27,588 nucleotides of DNA, from the IMG/VR virus record IMGVR_UViG_3300025127_008157, positions 1 to 27,588 of that record; one strand, 5' to 3'. Positions 1 through 8,102 of the stretch are shown here, one piece after another. The notes under the pieces were generated by a model. That model was not told the DNA's origin and ran no database searches. It saw only the letters and a list, made by a program, of their open reading frames with translations. The first letter of the stretch is position 1, and each line of letters starts with the position of its first letter. The position numbers and the translations under genes are program-made. This stretch comes from a virus.

Positions 1-1037
1 AAGTTTACACTTAAATCTCTACCACCTATAAAAGACGACTCTATTTCAGGATCAAATTGTTCGTGGTAAGGTCTGCCATCATCTGGTAAGGCATCGAGGT
101 ACTCAGCACGAATAGCAAATAAAGTTTTTTGATTATTTGGATTTGATGTGGATGTGTTAACTTTTAAATCAACAAGAACAAAATAGTTATTTAAAGCAGC
201 TGCTTGCGGCGAGTTTGGATCTTTGCCAAAATAGCTTAGTAAATCTTTGTAAGCATTGCTTTTTGCTGCTGCGATAGAAACATTAGAAGCGCTTTGTACA
301 TCTTTATTTTTTTGTTCACTATTTTTGTATTCACCGTATATCTCGCCAGTAACCTCGCCTCGTGGCTCTCTTCTATTCTGACCAAGAACAAAATAGTAGT
401 AACCTTCTGATATACCAAGTGTTGGATTTTCTTGTATTCTTTGTAAATACAAGCCACCTGCTGTGTCTAGACCGCCTAAAACTTTTTCATTATGCTCATT
501 AAAGTTGTAATAAACCAACCTTACATCGCCAGGCTCTAGTGTCAGCCAATTCTGGTTGTCTTTTGGTGATACATCACGCGCTCCTGGTGGAATATAAGGC
601 TGAACTTGGTCATCTATTTCTAAAATTCTATTATTTACAGCAGGTGATACAACACCTTGTCGAGCCCGAACATTTTCAATTCTCGTATAAAAAACAGATT
701 CGATCGCAAAAAGCTCCGAAAAAGCTAAATTCTGTGACAAGAAACCTACCCAAACTCCAGTTGCCGAAGGCACAATCTCTGTTACAGTGATACCTGCGCC
801 GAAAGCGGCAACAATATCTTGTGTCTCAAAACCAGGATCTGACCAACTACTCAGTCCGTCTACATAAGGCGCCTTGCGAACTGTAATTGTAGTGTCAGTG
901 GTTATGACAGGATTATTTGGAGATACCACATAAAAATCATACCCCTCTTCAGCAAAAGCCTCTAAATTTGGATCAGTAGCAATTGTAGCATATTTAGCAT
1001 CTTGTACACTTAGTGGTGGAATGTTTTGAAACGTCAT
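1..1037 (-). CDS. Partial phage protein, probably virion structural, cut by the window edge
   Basis: The reading frame is open from an ATG at 1037 to the left edge without a stop, giving about 345 residues with the C-terminus missing. I translated it codon by codon down to about position 240 and saw no break, and the rest also reads open. The protein is rich in Gly, Pro, Asn and acidic residues with no membrane segment or enzyme motif, which suits a beta-rich structural protein. A GAG lies 8 bases before the ATG. The upstream gene stops at 1047, only 9 bases away, so the two are almost certainly co-transcribed. Position after the hub-like and spike-like proteins suggests a baseplate or tail component. 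I do not recognise the family; the structural role is inferred from context only. Confidence 0.7.
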   Translation of the reverse strand, partial: MTFQNIPPLSVQDAKYATIATDPNLEAFAEEGYDFYVVSPNNPVITTDTTITVRKAPYVDGLSSWSDPGFETQDIVAAFGAGITVTEIVPSATGVWVGFLSQNLAFSELFAIESVFYTRIENVRARQGVVSPAVNNRILEIDDQVQPYIPPGARDVSPKDNQNWLTLEPGDVRLVYYNFNEHNEKVLGGLDTAGGLYLQRIQENPTLGISEGYYYFVLGQNRREPRGEVTGEIYGEYKNSEQKNKDVQSASNVSIAAAKSNAYKDLLSYFGKDPNSPQAAALNNYFVLVDLKVNTSTSNPNNQKTLFAIRAEYLDALPDDGRPYHEQFDPEIESSFIGGRDLSVN

Positions 1038-1046
1038 TTAGTTTTC

Positions 1047-2492
1047 TCAGTTACAGTTATTTAGCTTACTTAAAATATAAGAATTATTACCTTTTTTATT
1101 AGTTCCGTGAAGAACCAAATAGTTGTTAATCAAGCCGGACAGGTTCGTCATCTCTTTCATGGCTGATAAATCAGTCTTAGAAATTTTAGCGACATCAAAT
1201 TGAAATCCTGCTGCTTTTGCTTCTTCTGATTGAAGAGTAGGCTTAGCATTGAAAAATCCAACATGTGTGTGTTTTGACATAGCTTGATTAAACTTCATTT
1301 GATAATTGTTTGCCTGATGAAGATATTTAGCAAGATTTTCGATATTTTTAATTATTTTTTTCAATAGATCAGATAAATTATCGCCTAAAACCATAGGCTG
1401 TAAAGTGGTTATGTCGTTACCAGCTATAAGATCAATGCCGTGTCCTTGAACCTGGCCACCTTGAGAGTTTTTATCATCAGTACCTGTAACAATTTTAACT
1501 GCCTCGCGACTAATAATTCTTATATTATCAGCCTTCATGGCGATAGCAGACTTTGCTCCATACTTGCCAATGTTTTCATCATCTTTATTGTCTTTAGAGT
1601 TGTTACTAGCTTTACCAAATTCGCCAATTCTAAAGTTTTTATCGACATCAGTTTTTTGTGAAACGTAAATTCTTGCGGCATCTAAGAAAAAGTTTGGGTT
1701 TGTTTTTACTTTTACCTCCGCAACTTGACCGTTAGCTAAAGGTTTTTTCTGTACTTCTTGAGGATTAAAGCTTGCCATTCCAGCAACAATGTCTATTGCG
1801 TCTGACTGTGTGTGTCCTTTACCACCATAGCCAGTATGAGGCTTGTCAACACGATCGTTACCAATAACTATAAATGCGTTATTGTCTGGGCCTCTACCAA
1901 CTACTAACTCACTTGGTACATTTTCACGATCAATAACTGCTTGTATTCTTTTAGCACCGAACACACCACTAATTTTTTGCTGAGCCTTTTGTTTTTCAGT
2001 TAAGCTTTCAAATTTTTTTCTTTTCTCTTCCGACATGCCAGTAAGATCTCTTGCTTTTTTTTCAACGCGAGCTTTAGGGATTGATATATTTGGTACTAAA
2101 TTACTTAGGGAGCCATCTCTACTTGACTGGTCAAAATCAGATAGCTGGTTGCGGGGCTCATTATTAAACTGTGTTTGTGACGATGGTACTCGGTCTCTGA
2201 ACGGAGGAGGAGTTGGGGTAGGAATGTTACCAGTCTCAAAATTCTTTTTTGAAGCTGATTTGAAAGTTCCATCATTAAACGGATCTGTTCCATCTTTTCC
2301 ATTTATCTTTACTAAACCAAACTTAGATTTTTGCTCAGCTAAAAAAGCTTTAGCTTCATCTTCATTGACAGTTTTTTTTGAAGAAATTAGCTGTTTAGTT
2401 TCTTGCTTATATACTTCTAAAACATAATATGTTACTATGCCACTAGAAGTAGCTGAAGAGGTGGTTCTAGCAACAATGTTGACACTACTCAT
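1047..2492 (-). CDS. Putative baseplate/tail spike-type structural protein (481 aa)
   Basis: This protein appears to have several parts. Residues 1-75 look like a small globular domain. Residues 90-175 are a Pro-rich then charged linker (PTPTPPPFRD at 91-100). Residues 178-365 carry repeated short beta-strand patterns such as DAIDIVAGMA (231-240), DAARIYVSQ (271-279), ADNIRIISRE (321-330) and HGIDLIAGND (351-360), resembling the stacked strands of phage spike or VgrG-type beta-prisms. Residues 368-405 are helical. Repeats of the form IxIxAxx are known from baseplate spike proteins, but the match here is by eye. It starts 8 bases after the stop of the 1223-aa hub-like gene; AAAGGA lies upstream of the ATG at a rather long spacing. 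Role as a spike or baseplate protein is an inference; it could be another tail component. Confidence 0.65.
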   Translation of the reverse strand: MSSVNIVARTTSSATSSGIVTYYVLEVYKQETKQLISSKKTVNEDEAKAFLAEQKSKFGLVKINGKDGTDPFNDGTFKSASKKNFETGNIPTPTPPPFRDRVPSSQTQFNNEPRNQLSDFDQSSRDGSLSNLVPNISIPKARVEKKARDLTGMSEEKRKKFESLTEKQKAQQKISGVFGAKRIQAVIDRENVPSELVVGRGPDNNAFIVIGNDRVDKPHTGYGGKGHTQSDAIDIVAGMASFNPQEVQKKPLANGQVAEVKVKTNPNFFLDAARIYVSQKTDVDKNFRIGEFGKASNNSKDNKDDENIGKYGAKSAIAMKADNIRIISREAVKIVTGTDDKNSQGGQVQGHGIDLIAGNDITTLQPMVLGDNLSDLLKKIIKNIENLAKYLHQANNYQMKFNQAMSKHTHVGFFNAKPTLQSEEAKAAGFQFDVAKISKTDLSAMKEMTNLSGLINNYLVLHGTNKKGNNSYILSKLNNCN

Positions 2493-2500
2493 AATTGTAA

Positions 2501-5500
2501 TTATCCTTTAAATTTATTTATTTCTGACCACCGGATTATTGAATCACCATTCCAAAATTGAAAGTGCATGTGGCTTTCAATATTCTTGCTCTTCCAAGAT
2601 ACTTCTTTAACTCTATCAACCACATTTGGTATACCGTATATTTCTGCTATGCGTTTTTTTTCAGCGCTATTCCAAACTTTACCACCTTTGTACCTTTTCT
2701 TTAAGAAGTTTAAGTTTCCCCATCTCATTTTTGCGGTCTCGCAAAATGTCAACAGCCACAATGTTGGGTTAGCTTCTTTCTTTACTATTAAAGATCCTTT
2801 TGATTTGCTCATGATTTCGCTGTATCGAGATGCTTGAATAGAGCCTTCAGCAGTACCTTTGTAAGCTGATGGAGCGCCCTCCCAGCTTTCAGCTTCTCTA
2901 ATTTCATTTTGAGCTTGAATCGCGTTTGTTAAAAGTATAGATGGAGCAACTCTAAAAACACCCAACCTATACAATTCATTTGCGTGTTCTTCTAAAAATG
3001 TTTGTGACCAAGCGCCAGTAAAAACACTGTGAATTGATCTAGCCGATCGTAAGCCAAATCCAGCTAAATGCGGGTCAACATCAAAAGCCAAGCCAAATGA
3101 GTGTAAAGAAACACCTATATTATAGGCCGTATTGCCTTTGTAATCTTTATAGCCTCTAATACCATTAACCACCTCAAAAGGTACGTAATTTGACTGGTTA
3201 CAGGCTGTTTCCCACGCATTTGATATCCTGCCTGTAATACAGCTCCAAATCGGTGGGCTTTCTTTTACTGTAAGCTGTCCTCCTGGGCCACGAGCTTTGT
3301 ACTTGAAAGTGCCTACTTTAAACCCATCAACATTTTCTAACTTTGTTTTTGTTTTTGATACTTTGTGCTTACCTTGAAACGAAAATCTATTTTTGTCAGG
3401 CACATAATCGATCATTTGTTTTAAATCAGCGAAACTATCAACTAACGCTATTTTAATATCGCCGCAGTTTTCAACCGATGGTGCTGGGTTAGCAGATGAA
3501 ACAAGTGTGTCTTGCGATACAGCCTCACCCAATTTTATCGGCGGTGGACTACACTCTGGTGACAATTTTACAGCTCGCGACTTAACTTTTTCTAAAGTAT
3601 TATCAACTTTATTTATGATTTTTTGATACGCGGCTGGGGCAGATAATATTTTTGCTAGATTTGTTAACTCAGGAAAAGAATCAGGAACGCTCTCTGGAGT
3701 ATCAATAGATTGTGCTGCGGCAGGTGTAAAAAAATCATTAATGTCAAAACGCTGTTTTAATATTTCTATGCTTTTTTCAGGCTTAACATTTCCGAATGCA
3801 GCATAAGGTTGTTTAATTTTTTGCTTTGCTGTGGTCAACAAGCTTTGTGCCTCTTGCTTAACTTTTGTTAGTCGACCTGCGTCAATATTTGATTCTAAAA
3901 GTTGAGATTCAAAATTGTTAACAATTTTAATCTCCTCTAGATCTATCTTATCTGTAATATAATTTAAGTAATCTTGAAAAAATCTAGATCCTTTGACAAA
4001 GCTTATTTGCCCATCTACACAGTAAATTTGATATGGACTTTCATCATAACAAGGTGCGTCGATTCCACTATTTATCCAGCTTATAATCCCATTTTCAAAA
4101 AATACAATTCTTTGATATAATTCATTGATTCTTTTTTGTATTTTTGCTAAATCAGATGCGGCTTGTGCTGCTGTTGCTGCGGCAGCATGATCAGGCACTG
4201 TGTTACCTGCCGCGAACAAACTACTGTTTGTATCAGGTTTTATAAGTGTTGTTTGATTGCCATTTAAATTTTGAACTGTTAAGGCATATCCAGCTTTAGC
4301 ATTATTGTCTTGTTTAGCAATATGAAAGCTACAAACAACATCAGTTGCTTCGCCAGAAGCATCGTTGTTAGAAGTAGAAAAAGCAACAGGAAATGTAAAT
4401 TTAATCTCGCCATTGCCAGACGGTGGCTTGTTGTTTTCCTTAAATAAAGATAGTACGTCTAAAGATTCAGTGTTTAATTTGTCTAAGCCATTAAAAAAAT
4501 TACTTGCGTTAGCAGGGGAAACTGAGCTAATATAGTTAAACTGTAGCTTTCTTGCTTCTTCGTCGACAGCAGGCCTAACTAACTTGGTATATAACGCTAC
4601 TGATGGCGGAACAAAATCAAAAGTCCCAGGTGATATAGTAGCATTATCAATTCCAGTATCTATAAAATCAACCCTTTGTATTTTAAAATTATTTCTTATC
4701 TCAGTAACAGTATCAAAATTTTGACACATGCTTGATATTGTTAGGGCGCCGATGCCATCTCCCACTAAAGAAATATAAGTAACATTATCACTTGTACCGC
4801 TACCTAAAAAACTATCAACAACATCTAATACATCACCATGAAAATCAGTAAAATTACCACCAATATAAGAGCGGTCAAACGATCTTAATTCTCTACTTAC
4901 AAATGGTGTAATGTTAAATAAGTTTAGCTCTTCAGAAACTGTGACTCTTTCTAGCTGCTCCTTGTACTGCTGATATTGTAGGCCAACTCTAGTATTTAAA
5001 CCTTTTGAATGTAAAAGCTCTGGAATTACTAATATAATGTTTCTTCCATCTTTAATATAATCTTTAATTGCTGGAGCTATTTTATCTTTAAAATCATTTG
5101 GCTGATTAATAGCGGACTGTATCGCCTCTTGTTGGCTATCAACACCTGAAGCGAAAGCATTACCAAAACCATTTTTATCATGAAAATAATATTTTATTTC
5201 GATAGGCGAACTTGTGTCTAAACTATATGGCGCGTATATTATGGTTTCACGACCAAAGCCAGGACGATTTATAACATCTAGGTAACCATTGCTTTTTATT
5301 TGTCCGACCCATATGAAAGCGTTGTTAGCATCAGGGGCGCCTCCAGGAATATTGTGTATAAATGATGGTCCAGCAACTTTTAACGCCTCATTAAAGTTTG
5401 CTTTTGTAGCTAAAGAGCCATTTCCAAACAAACCGGTTACTATTCTATTTTTTAGTTTAACTATCGGTGGTCCTGATAGTAAAACAGGATTAGCTTCAGT

Positions 5501-6172
5501 GTTGCCTCGATACAAGCCAGCAGCTGGCTCAGCCAAGTTTCTAAAAGCTTTACATGGTGGACCAAACTCTTCTACTGGAGATATTAGCGCTTCGTCAGCG
5601 ACTGGCGACCCTTTGTCATAAAGACCAAGAATAACACCAGAAGGAAAGCCACTTTTTGAAGAAATATGATCTAAAGTATAAAACTGAACCCACACCATCG
5701 AGCCAGGACGTATTAGTTCAAAGTCTGGGTTTTCATCAAATTGATGAAACTCAGAATGCATTGATATTACATCTTCGTCTTCAACTGTTTCTGGCCAGTC
5801 CATAAAATTATGAACCTCTGGTATGCGAGCTATAATTTTTATTGGCGCCGGCTTTTGCTGTTCTTCTCTTCTTTCGTTGGTACTATCTTTAAATCCTTTG
5901 ATGTTCAAAGCGCTGCTTAGATTTCCACCGTTTGTTGAAGCTTCATTGTTTACTTGAGGCCCAGACAGGACTTTTAACACAATAGCTAGAAAAGGACCAG
6001 TTTTATCAATTTTAGTATTGCTAAGAAAATTTTCAACTAACATCCTTTCTTTTTGGGCTGATGTTTCACCACCATCCATAAAGTCTCTTCTCGCTGAGCT
6101 TTTTAAAGGATTAGTTTCGCCAGAGTCGCGATTAACGTGCCGAGCCCAAGGTGTTTTAGCTTTTGTTGCCAT
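2501..6172 (-). CDS. Very large baseplate hub-like protein with C-terminal M15 peptidoglycan peptidase
   Basis: At 1223 residues this is the largest gene in the window. Residues 56-190 (GPFLAIVLKV, IKIIARIPEV, GSMVWVQFYT, GVILGLYDKG) look like the OB-fold domain of phage hub proteins such as T4 gp5. Residues 325-530 are an unassigned alpha/beta-looking region. Residues 660-700 and 745-870 are long helical or coiled-coil stretches. Residues 1017-1210 carry the M15 (VanY/VanX) zinc peptidase signature SLHSFGLAFDVD, with likely zinc ligands His1024, Asp1031 and His1203 (in HMHFQF) and nearby Glu1199. M15 enzymes cut the peptide stems of peptidoglycan, so this would be the tail enzyme that locally opens the wall at infection, replacing the lysozyme of T4 gp5. 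The start has AAGGA 7 bases upstream. The peptidase domain is well supported; the hub role is inferred from size, domain mix and neighbours. Confidence 0.8.
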   Translation of the reverse strand: MATKAKTPWARHVNRDSGETNPLKSSARRDFMDGGETSAQKERMLVENFLSNTKIDKTGPFLAIVLKVLSGPQVNNEASTNGGNLSSALNIKGFKDSTNERREEQQKPAPIKIIARIPEVHNFMDWPETVEDEDVISMHSEFHQFDENPDFELIRPGSMVWVQFYTLDHISSKSGFPSGVILGLYDKGSPVADEALISPVEEFGPPCKAFRNLAEPAAGLYRGNTEANPVLLSGPPIVKLKNRIVTGLFGNGSLATKANFNEALKVAGPSFIHNIPGGAPDANNAFIWVGQIKSNGYLDVINRPGFGRETIIYAPYSLDTSSPIEIKYYFHDKNGFGNAFASGVDSQQEAIQSAINQPNDFKDKIAPAIKDYIKDGRNIILVIPELLHSKGLNTRVGLQYQQYKEQLERVTVSEELNLFNITPFVSRELRSFDRSYIGGNFTDFHGDVLDVVDSFLGSGTSDNVTYISLVGDGIGALTISSMCQNFDTVTEIRNNFKIQRVDFIDTGIDNATISPGTFDFVPPSVALYTKLVRPAVDEEARKLQFNYISSVSPANASNFFNGLDKLNTESLDVLSLFKENNKPPSGNGEIKFTFPVAFSTSNNDASGEATDVVCSFHIAKQDNNAKAGYALTVQNLNGNQTTLIKPDTNSSLFAAGNTVPDHAAAATAAQAASDLAKIQKRINELYQRIVFFENGIISWINSGIDAPCYDESPYQIYCVDGQISFVKGSRFFQDYLNYITDKIDLEEIKIVNNFESQLLESNIDAGRLTKVKQEAQSLLTTAKQKIKQPYAAFGNVKPEKSIEILKQRFDINDFFTPAAAQSIDTPESVPDSFPELTNLAKILSAPAAYQKIINKVDNTLEKVKSRAVKLSPECSPPPIKLGEAVSQDTLVSSANPAPSVENCGDIKIALVDSFADLKQMIDYVPDKNRFSFQGKHKVSKTKTKLENVDGFKVGTFKYKARGPGGQLTVKESPPIWSCITGRISNAWETACNQSNYVPFEVVNGIRGYKDYKGNTAYNIGVSLHSFGLAFDVDPHLAGFGLRSARSIHSVFTGAWSQTFLEEHANELYRLGVFRVAPSILLTNAIQAQNEIREAESWEGAPSAYKGTAEGSIQASRYSEIMSKSKGSLIVKKEANPTLWLLTFCETAKMRWGNLNFLKKRYKGGKVWNSAEKKRIAEIYGIPNVVDRVKEVSWKSKNIESHMHFQFWNGDSIIRWSEINKFKG

Positions 6173-6182
6173 CTAAAGATCC

Positions 6183-6482
6183 TTAATTATCTTCATTAAT
6201 TAGATCATAGATATCTTCTTTGTTTATAGAGCCAAAATCTGCTGCAGCAGTTTCTTTCTTAGACATTAAAGATGCTAGCTTAACTAACTGCTCGTTAGAG
6301 CGCTGAAGTGTTTCTAAGTACTTTGCTGCGACCGGGCCAGAATATTGATGTTTATTTTCGTCCGATTTAAGAAGACTCATAACTTCTATGAGAAGAGTCG
6401 AAGCCATGGCGCGATCTTTTCTAATATTGTCGATTGCTTCATTGATGTATTCATCGGAGTCTAAATGTTTCCCTTTTCCCAT
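6183..6482 (-). CDS. Small acidic helical phage protein, unknown
   Basis: This is a 99-residue protein predicted by eye to be almost wholly helical and acidic, with residues 1-20 rich in Lys, Asp and Glu, a hydrophobic helix around residues 26-38, a further helix around 50-75 and an acidic tail (DIYDLINEDN). There is no enzyme motif. Its ATG lies inside the last codons of the sigma-factor gene (22-base overlap) and its stop is 10 bases before the hub gene start, which carries its own ribosome site. Placement between the late sigma factor and the hub gene suggests a role in assembly or late expression, but nothing in the sequence shows one. I do not recognise it. Confidence 0.7.
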   Translation of the reverse strand: MGKGKHLDSDEYINEAIDNIRKDRAMASTLLIEVMSLLKSDENKHQYSGPVAAKYLETLQRSNEQLVKLASLMSKKETAAADFGSINKEDIYDLINEDN

Positions 6483-7156
6483 TCTTTTTTAAAAGTCCTA
6501 TATCTAGATCTAATTCGGTTTAAGTTATTAACAATCTGTTTTGTGTTTAAACCGGTTATCTCTCTCATGTATAGGTAAATAGCTTTTTTGTTAAAAATTT
6601 CAATCTCGTTAATGCTGTTAAATAGTATGTTAATTGCGTCAAGCACTTTCTTTTCATTATCTTTAAGCTTAAGATTTTCCCAACTTTTCATTTCAGTAAA
6701 AAGATGTGCCCAGAACTCTTGCTCTTCCCTGTCAGACTCATAACTATTTTCAGTTATAAGTTGCTCAAACTCGTGCTCCGTACTTAAATCTTCGTACTGA
6801 ACATCTCTTTTTAGTTTTTTAGAGTTTTGTTTTACCTTGTGAATAAACCAGTTTTTTGTAATAACGCTGAAGTATGAAAAGGCTTTTGACTTTCTGTTAG
6901 GATCGTACTTATCAAGAATCGTCATTAGCCATATTTTACAATCATCTTTTAAATAATCAATATTTGGAAGCGTATTAAACTTATAAGTATAGACGATTTT
7001 ATCAACCATCTCATCAAAAGCAGGACCTATAAACTCTATGTATAGTTCCGACCTTACTGGCTTTAAGTCAGTAGAAGCATATTTAATAATTGCCTCTTCA
7101 TGTACTTTAGTAAAATAATTATTTTTCTGTCTTGGGCGTCTCTTCTTCTTCACCAT
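6461..7156 (-). CDS. T4 gp55-like RNA polymerase sigma factor for late transcription
   Basis: The central part (SELYIEFIGPAFDEMVDKIV, then CKIWLMTILDKYDPN and FSYFSVITKNWFIHKVK) follows the pattern of sigma region 2 as it survives in T4 gp55: a helix that holds core polymerase, a helix with the FDxxK-type turn, and the aromatic patch that reads the late -10 box. The C-terminal third is helical and ends in a basic segment (IRSRYRTFKKEW). T4 gp55 is about 185 residues and needs the sliding clamp plus gp33; no gp33 is seen here. I chose the ATG at 7156, giving 231 residues, because it is preceded by GAG at suitable distance and has a typical basic start (MVKKKRRPRQ). An ATG at 7183 in the same frame adds nine residues but has no ribosome site. 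It overlaps the membrane-protein gene by 38 bases. Its products would act at TATAAATA-type late promoters. Confidence 0.75.
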   Translation of the reverse strand: MVKKKRRPRQKNNYFTKVHEEAIIKYASTDLKPVRSELYIEFIGPAFDEMVDKIVYTYKFNTLPNIDYLKDDCKIWLMTILDKYDPNRKSKAFSYFSVITKNWFIHKVKQNSKKLKRDVQYEDLSTEHEFEQLITENSYESDREEQEFWAHLFTEMKSWENLKLKDNEKKVLDAINILFNSINEIEIFNKKAIYLYMREITGLNTKQIVNNLNRIRSRYRTFKKEWEKGNI

Positions 7157-7514
7157 TATCTGACTCAATTTGTACCTCGGCATTTGAATATAACAATTGA
7201 AAATCGATCATGCCATTAATCAATTGTCGAGAATGGTCGATCAAATTTTGTAAGTTTTGATCCCCATAATACATCTCTAAAGAATGTACATCCTCTAAAT
7301 GATCACAAAAACTATTCATTTTTTCATACATTGATTGTAGATCTTCTTCTAAAGAGTTTTTTTGTCTTATACTGTAAATTATATACGATACAAGCAACAA
7401 GTTTAATAAGGCACTTAAAAACAAAAAGAATGGCACAGGACCAAACAAATATATAAGTAACCCTCCGTTTAATATAACGGATATAATAATAATACTATTA
7501 AGTATTGTCTTCAT
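7119..7514 (-). CDS. Small two-helix membrane protein with C-terminal coiled region
   Basis: The protein has 131 residues. Residues 5-24 and 28-48 are two hydrophobic membrane-spanning segments joined by a Gly-Pro turn. The rest is soluble: a charged helix from about 52 to 75 that could form a coiled coil, a His- and Tyr-containing stretch, and an acidic tail (GEEEETPKTEK). The arrangement is that of an inner-membrane anchored phage protein with a cytoplasmic tail. Function is not recognisable; spanins and holins are possible labels by topology alone, but no lipobox, signal sequence or endolysin is next to it, so I do not call it one. It overlaps both neighbours and is translated as part of the same operon. 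Confidence 0.7.
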   Translation of the reverse strand: MKTILNSIIIISVILNGGLLIYLFGPVPFFLFLSALLNLLLVSYIIYSIRQKNSLEEDLQSMYEKMNSFCDHLEDVHSLEMYYGDQNLQNLIDHSRQLINGMIDFQLLYSNAEVQIESDNGEEEETPKTEK

Positions 7515-7764
7515 AATATTCTTCTTTTAAAGATTTTTTTTGCTCTTGCAAGTCATTACTAAAATCTTCAATGGCCTTCCTAACTACGTCGCCGGCTTGC
7601 GTGCTAGCGTTTTTTATTTCAGTCTTAAATTTTGTTGGCATGCGTATCATACAATTAATCGAATTGCAATATTCACAATCTTTAATACGCTCCTCTTCTG
7701 ACATACCATGATACGCATCAATCTCAACATCGCAGTACTTACACTTATAAAAATATCTAGGCAT
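7498..7764 (-). CDS. FmdB-like zinc-ribbon protein
   Basis: The N-terminus MPRYFYKCKYC with Cys8 and Cys11, followed by Cys30 and Cys33 (CEYC), is the two-knuckle zinc ribbon of the FmdB putative regulatory family, which typically begins MPxYxYxC. The remaining 50 residues are a charged helix. The family is named after a regulator of formamidase but its biochemical role is not established; in phages it is a common small gene. I chose the ATG at 7764 (88 residues). A TTG two codons earlier at 7770 is possible but the family consensus favours the ATG. It overlaps the gene before by 8 bases and the one after by 17. It might bind nucleic acid or protein; no more can be said. Confidence 0.75.
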   Translation of the reverse strand: MPRYFYKCKYCDVEIDAYHGMSEEERIKDCEYCNSINCMIRMPTKFKTEIKNASTQAGDVVRKAIEDFSNDLQEQKKSLKEEYYEDNT

Positions 7765-7927
7765 TTTCAACTATTCTTTTTAACTTGTCTCTAACAACTT
7801 GTAGCTTATCGACTGAATAAGCTTTATTCCAAAACTTCTTTTCGACATCATCTACTTCAAATTGCCTCAAAAATTTATCTAAAAAATTGTAGCATACAGT
7901 AACATCTTCTAGGTTTAAATCAACCAT
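7757..7927 (-). CDS. Small phage protein, unknown (56 aa)
   Basis: The likely start is the ATG at 7927, preceded by an AAGAAGAAG purine run and overlapping the stop of the upstream gene by 8 bases; a GTG at 7942 in the same frame would add five residues. The protein is short, helical and rich in Asp, Glu and Lys, with an aromatic-containing middle (FLDKFLRQF, KKFWNKAYSV). No motif is recognised. It lies in a run of four overlapping small genes between the sugar block and the late sigma factor. Confidence 0.6.
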   Translation of the reverse strand: MVDLNLEDVTVCYNFLDKFLRQFEVDDVEKKFWNKAYSVDKLQVVRDKLKRIVENA

Positions 7928-8102
7928 CTTCTTCTTCAACACCCAATTTTACAACAGGAGGGTTCATGACAAAAAGCTCTCCTTTGTCGCTAACCTTGAA
8001 ATTAAATCCTTTCAATACTGGCACAATATCACTTTGCTCAAGTAAAGATCTTTGTAGAGCCATCATTACTGCTCCAAGCGCTTCATCTGATAATCTTAAC
8101 AT
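7920..8102 (-). CDS. Small phage protein, unknown (60 aa)
   Basis: The gene starts in a TAATG overlap with the stop of the dehydrogenase-like gene, with AAAGGA suitably upstream, so translation is probably coupled. The protein has an amphipathic helix at residues 3-22 (LSDEALGAVMMALQRSLLEQ) followed by a short beta-like segment (FNFKVSDKGELFV) and an acidic end. It looks like a small folded protein, not a random frame, but I cannot assign a function. Confidence 0.65.
   Translation of the reverse strand: MLRLSDEALGAVMMALQRSLLEQSDIVPVLKGFNFKVSDKGELFVMNPPVVKLGVEEEDG

Noticed and set aside
4755-4775. VGDGIGA in the 1223-aa protein, resembling the nucleophile turn of alpha/beta hydrolases
   Set aside because: The nucleophile position is Asp, not Ser, and no His/Asp partners could be placed, so a hydrolase domain cannot be supported.
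5289-5621. Plus-strand open frames opposite the large structural genes, for example here and at 2035-2427
   Set aside because: They lie wholly opposite well-supported minus-strand genes, have no ribosome site that stands out and no recognisable protein features.
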